Shown here: in pieces, positions 31,774 to 34,797 of the stretch
Layout: the number at the start of each line of letters is the position of its first letter
Numbering within the stretch: position 1 is the first letter of the stretch
NCBI GenBank assembly: GCA_945893045.1
Contig: CAMDEA010000088.1
Location: forward strand, 1 to 34,797
Source: Planctomyces sp. SH-PL62
GTDB lineage: Bacteria > Planctomycetota > Planctomycetia > Planctomycetales > Planctomycetaceae
Length of the DNA: 34,797 nt
Reading direction: 5' to 3'
Position numbers and translations under genes: made by a program
The notes under the pieces: generated by a model
What the model was told of the DNA's origin: nothing
Database searches by the model: none
What the model saw: only the letters and a program-made list of their open reading frames with translations

Positions 31774-32298
31774 CTACTTCGCCGATGTGCCAATTTCGGA
31801 GAATTGTTGCTCGACGAGTGACGCAAAGACCTTACGCGGATTGCTGTATTTCAACGCTTTCATCGGCATGTCGTTCATCCTGTGAGCCACTTCAAAAGGC
31901 GATTCCTCGCCTCGTTCCAACAGGAACTTCCAGCAATGGATCATGTCATTCATCGAGCCGGTCACGGAACGGCTGAATGCTTTCGAGAACTGCACAGTTC
32001 CCGTCTCTGGAACGATGCGTTGAAGATACGTCTCCTCAAAACCATCGTCCGCCATCGCATCACGGATCACTGCCAAAGCGGCGACGATGAATGCGGAGTC
32101 ATTCGTCATCCCGCGAGCGAAGCCAATGGCCGAGTACAGCGACGCCGTGTTCGTCAGAATCAGATACTGCGTCCGATTCGCCGTGAATAAATGCCCCGAC
32201 CAATCCGCCAACGGAGTCGCGTCCAATGGCAACACCGCTTTCGGCGCGACTTTGATTTTCGTCCCCAGTTTGGCAGAAAGTCTCAGAACCACGGTCAC
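31774..32298 (-). CDS. DUF6933 family protein
   Basis: This protein has 174 aa and starts with a GTG at 32298. The N-terminal part (LRLSAKLGTKI ... WSGHLFTANRTQYLILTNTASLYS) matches the pattern I recall for DUF6933 proteins of unknown function. A longer helical C-terminus follows, ending in a basic, Ser-rich tail. It is the first gene of a minus-strand pair with the DUF559 nuclease gene. The function is unknown; the pairing suggests a shared role. Confidence 0.6.
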   Translation of the reverse strand: MTVVLRLSAKLGTKIKVAPKAVLPLDATPLADWSGHLFTANRTQYLILTNTASLYSAIGFARGMTNDSAFIVAALAVIRDAMADDGFEETYLQRIVPETGTVQFSKAFSRSVTGSMNDMIHCWKFLLERGEESPFEVAHRMNDMPMKALKYSNPRKVFASLVEQQFSEIGTSAK

Positions 32299-32524
32299 TC
32301 ACTTTCGCTTGGCTCGATGCTCACTCCAAGGCACCACAGCGACCGGCATCGACGCAATCAGCCTGACCAAGTCTTTGAAGTGGGTCAATCATCGAACTCT
32401 CGCGCGTGGCGGCTGATGTTGCCAGAAAAAATGCTGAGCCCGACGTTCTCAGAAGTTTGTCGTTGATCGACGAAGTCGAATCGTCTGCTATCCTGACGCA
32501 TTTCCAGGACTTCGGATACCTATT

Positions 32525-34102
32525 GTGGATGATTCTGCTGATTCCATCGAACGACCCGCTCCATCGGACGAGGCTCTTGCGAGCGCTATCGAGATTGTCG
32601 AGCAGATTGCTGCGGATCGTGGTTTACTCACTCGGCTTTCGGGTGACGACCGTTGTCGGCTGGTGCAGGCGGCCGAACGCGTCGCCAGCCCGGATCGCAA
32701 GTCTCGAAAACAATTGATGCGGGCGTTCAAACAGCGTGAGCAGGCCGCGATTTCTCGAAAGAAGGCGGAAGACGAACATCGCCTGGCTCGCACGGGAATC
32801 CGAAATCCACTGGGAACGCGGCAGTTGAAAAAACCGTGTCCGCCGGCTCCCTTCGAAACAAAACCGCCGCCACCGGCAGTCGATCCGAAAGACGAACATT
32901 TCATTGATCGCCTGAGCGTTGCTCGGTGCTGTTACATCTGCAAACAGGATTTCGATCGCGTCCATTTTTTCTACGACTCCCTTTGTCCGGACTGTGCCGA
33001 ACTCAACTGGGAGCGTCGGCAGCGGACGTTCGATCTGTCTGGTCGCTTTGCGTTGCTCACGGGTGCCCGAGTCAAAATCGGATTTCACGCAGCGTTGAAG
33101 CTTTTGCGAGCTGGTTGCCATGTCATCGTGACCACTCGATTTCCGCGAGATGCCGCCACGCGTTTCACGGCCGAAAACGACAGTTCCGACTGGACGACAC
33201 GACTTCAGATTCACGGCCTCGATCTACGACACACGCCAAGCGTTGAAGCCTTTGCGGATCATCTTTGTGAGACACTGCCGCGGCTCGACTTCATCCTGAA
33301 CAATGCCTGCCAAACGGTCCGACGCCCGCCGGGATTCTACGGCCACCTGATGGCCGACGAGCGGAAGCTTGCGTCCGAACTGCCTGCTGCGGCCCGGCCA
33401 TTGCTGGAATCGTACGAGTCGCTCCGCCGAAAGGGCGGCCTGCTGGAGTCAACCGATTCAACACTGCCGGTTCAGGTCGGTAGCAGCCTCGCGGGGATTC
33501 AGCGAGCGGCTGAGTTATCTCAGAGTCCATTGGCTCCCGGAGACACTGAGAACGGCGAGGAACTCTTCCCGACCGGGAAACTCGACAGCGATTTGCAGCA
33601 GGTTGACCTCCGGACGATCAACAGTTGGCGGTTGCGCCTGGCGGATGTCCCGACGGTGGAACTGCTCGAAGTTCAGCTCGTCAACGCGATCGCTCCGTTC
33701 ATTCTCAATGCCCGTCTGAAACCGCTGATGCAACGAGTCGAATCCCGCGACAAGCACATCGTCAACGTGTCAGCGATGGAGGGCATTTTTTACCGGGCCT
33801 TCAAGACGGACAAACACCCGCACACCAACATGGCCAAAGCCGCCCTCAACATGCTGACGCGAACGTCCGCCCAGGATTACGCTCGCGACGGCATCCACAT
33901 GAATAGTGTCGATACGGGTTGGATTACCGATGAGGATCCGGCCGCGATTGCTCAACACAAAGCCGAAGTCCACGGCTTTCGTCCGCCGCTCGATCAAGTC
34001 GACGCAGCCGCCAGGATCTGCGACCCGATCTTCACCGGCTTCCTGACCGGCGAGCACGTGTGGGGTCAATTCCTGAAGGACTATCAGGTTGCCAATTGGT
34101 GA
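32525..34102 (+). CDS. SDR-family oxidoreductase with N-terminal zinc ribbon
   Basis: This 525-aa protein starts at a GTG at 32525 (start uncertain). A helical, charged N-terminus (about 1-120) is followed by a zinc-ribbon-like set of cysteines, C136, C139, C154 and C157 (CYIC ... CPDC). A short-chain dehydrogenase domain then begins near residue 175 with TGARVKIG, a variant of the TGxxxGIG cofactor motif, and includes NNAC. The usual catalytic YxxxK appears as TNMAK (in KHPHTNMAKAAL), with Lys kept and Tyr replaced by Thr. A large insert of about 100 residues separates NNAC from the catalytic region. The family recurs in other organisms as I recall it, but its reaction is unknown to me. Confidence 0.72.
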   Translation: MDDSADSIERPAPSDEALASAIEIVEQIAADRGLLTRLSGDDRCRLVQAAERVASPDRKSRKQLMRAFKQREQAAISRKKAEDEHRLARTGIRNPLGTRQLKKPCPPAPFETKPPPPAVDPKDEHFIDRLSVARCCYICKQDFDRVHFFYDSLCPDCAELNWERRQRTFDLSGRFALLTGARVKIGFHAALKLLRAGCHVIVTTRFPRDAATRFTAENDSSDWTTRLQIHGLDLRHTPSVEAFADHLCETLPRLDFILNNACQTVRRPPGFYGHLMADERKLASELPAAARPLLESYESLRRKGGLLESTDSTLPVQVGSSLAGIQRAAELSQSPLAPGDTENGEELFPTGKLDSDLQQVDLRTINSWRLRLADVPTVELLEVQLVNAIAPFILNARLKPLMQRVESRDKHIVNVSAMEGIFYRAFKTDKHPHTNMAKAALNMLTRTSAQDYARDGIHMNSVDTGWITDEDPAAIAQHKAEVHGFRPPLDQVDAAARICDPIFTGFLTGEHVWGQFLKDYQVANW

Positions 34103-34221
34103 GCTGCGTCGAGGCAGCGAGTGATTTCCAGGACGCGGGGTCGAGGCTATGTTACAGTCGCCAACGAGAGGTTGAGGCGGTCACAGCGAACTGAGGCCGC
34201 CAGAATGAGGGGGACTTGCCA

Positions 34222-34548
34222 ATGTCCGATCGCAGCCGACCCAGCGAATTGTCCGAAGTTGCCAAACGGCTACGACCGCTCGGACAACGACCAGCCATTC
34301 GACGTCTGGACGTGTTTGGCTCCGTGGCATGTGGCACCGCGACCTTTGGCAGTGATGTGGACTTGCTGGTGACGCTCGACCCCGCTCGCGACGTCAGCAC
34401 GGACGAGCTGCTGGACATGGCGGGTGAGGCGGAAGAATTGGCCGGAGCGCGGGTGGATTTTGTGCTGCGGCATTCGTTGGACAAGTCGGCGAATCCCGAG
34501 ACGCGGCGGCATATCTTGGAAACGGCGGTCTGCATCTATGGAAGCTGA
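34222..34548 (+). CDS. mntA: MntA-like nucleotidyltransferase antitoxin
   Basis: This 108-aa protein carries the minimal nucleotidyltransferase motif G33-S34 with D45-x-D47 (GSX10DXD), the motif of MntA antitoxins that add AMP to a tyrosine of HepT. A third acidic residue is in the RVDFV strand. ATG 34222 is chosen; a TTG two codons earlier is less likely. It overlaps the HepT start by 11 bases, which couples the two. Function as an antitoxin is inferred from the motif and gene order. Confidence 0.85.
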   Translation: MSDRSRPSELSEVAKRLRPLGQRPAIRRLDVFGSVACGTATFGSDVDLLVTLDPARDVSTDELLDMAGEAEELAGARVDFVLRHSLDKSANPETRRHILETAVCIYGS

Positions 34549-34797
34549 CCAACTCCGTCGTCTGCGAGACATCCTGAATGCCGCTCGTTTGATCATGAGC
34601 TATGTTCGCGATGTCTCGCCGGCAGAATTCCCAGCGAATATCGAAAAGCAAGACGCGATCATTCGGCGAATCGAAATCATCGGCGAAGCCACGGCCCACC
34701 TGACCGAAGAGACTCGGATCGCGATCCCCGAACTTCCCTTCCGGAAGATGCGCGGCATGAGAAACATCGTGGCCCACGACTATGCGAACGTGGATGT
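34538..34797 (+). CDS. hepT: HepT-like toxin, cut by the window end
   Basis: ATG 34538 opens a frame that runs off the window. It shows the HepT helical pattern and the RX4HXY motif at R75-H80-Y82 (RNIVAHDY). This motif holds the HEPN RNase residues and the tyrosine that MntA AMPylates. The start overlaps mntA. The expected full length is about 110-140 aa, so about a third is missing. Confidence 0.82.
   Translation, partial: MEADQLRRLRDILNAARLIMSYVRDVSPAEFPANIEKQDAIIRRIEIIGEATAHLTEETRIAIPELPFRKMRGMRNIVAHDYANVD

Noticed and set aside
30912..31976. Plus-strand ORF of 354 aa opposite the DUF559 gene
   Set aside because: The minus strand gives a recognisable nuclease domain; this frame has none.
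32480..32510. Promoter-like TATCCT before the SDR gene
   Set aside because: A TTGATC upstream is about 20 bases away, outside the usual spacing, so there is not enough evidence.
1..34797. CRISPR array, tRNA or rRNA genes
   Set aside because: No regularly spaced repeat-spacer pattern and no tRNA or rRNA sequence was recognised by eye. A covariance-model scan would be needed to exclude a tRNA.

Overview
The window looks like chromosomal DNA of a planctomycete (Planctomycetota). The evidence is a PSCyt1/DUF1549/DUF1553 cytochrome gene followed by a DUF1501 Tat-exported protein, a second PSCyt1-type protein with cyclase-like repeats, several secreted sugar-active proteins, high GC, and many long perfect palindromes between and inside genes. 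The species cannot be told from the sequence.

Layout. 0.1-4.7 kb: a membrane protein of unknown function, then a tight MoxR ATPase / DUF58 / two-membrane-protein operon. 4.8-8.3 kb: a large secreted TIM-barrel-like protein. 8.4-10.9 kb (minus): a DUF3500 Tat protein and a di-haem PSCyt1 protein with squalene-cyclase-like repeats. 11.2-12.7 kb: a secreted esterase and a DUF1801 protein. 12.8-18.2 kb: two secreted FAD-oxidoreductase paralogues with different C-terminal modules, separated by a YhcG/DUF1016 nuclease. 18.4-21.4 kb: an accessory island with an antitoxin-like gene next to a broken partner, a compact three-gene operon of Nmad2-like, Nmad3-like and PUA/EVE-like + DUF3883 proteins, and a broken secreted-protein gene. 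21.4-25.0 kb: PhzF (minus) and a secreted sialidase / five-bladed-propeller fusion. 25.0-25.5 kb: a large nested inverted repeat. 25.5-30.7 kb: the PSCyt1-DUF1549-DUF1553, DUF1501 and TIM-barrel genes. 30.7-32.3 kb (minus): a RAYT transposase remnant, a DUF559 nuclease and a DUF6933 protein. 32.5-34.1 kb: an unusual zinc-ribbon SDR protein. 34.2 kb to the end: a MntA/HepT toxin-antitoxin pair, with HepT cut by the window edge.

How the parts fit. The secreted hydrolases, FAD enzymes and PSCyt/DUF1501 proteins look like the polysaccharide and organic-matter degradation equipment common in planctomycetes. The most interesting block is the operon at 18.8-21.2 kb. Its domain types are known from nucleotide-modification and modification-sensing restriction contexts, so it is a candidate modification-dependent defence system. 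The second theme is palindromic elements. At least seven long ones occur, three of them lie in frame inside protein-coding genes (DUF58 and both FAD genes), and a RAYT-type transposase remnant, the enzyme class that moves REP palindromes, is in the same window.

All calls come from reading the sequence and recalled family features. No database search was run.
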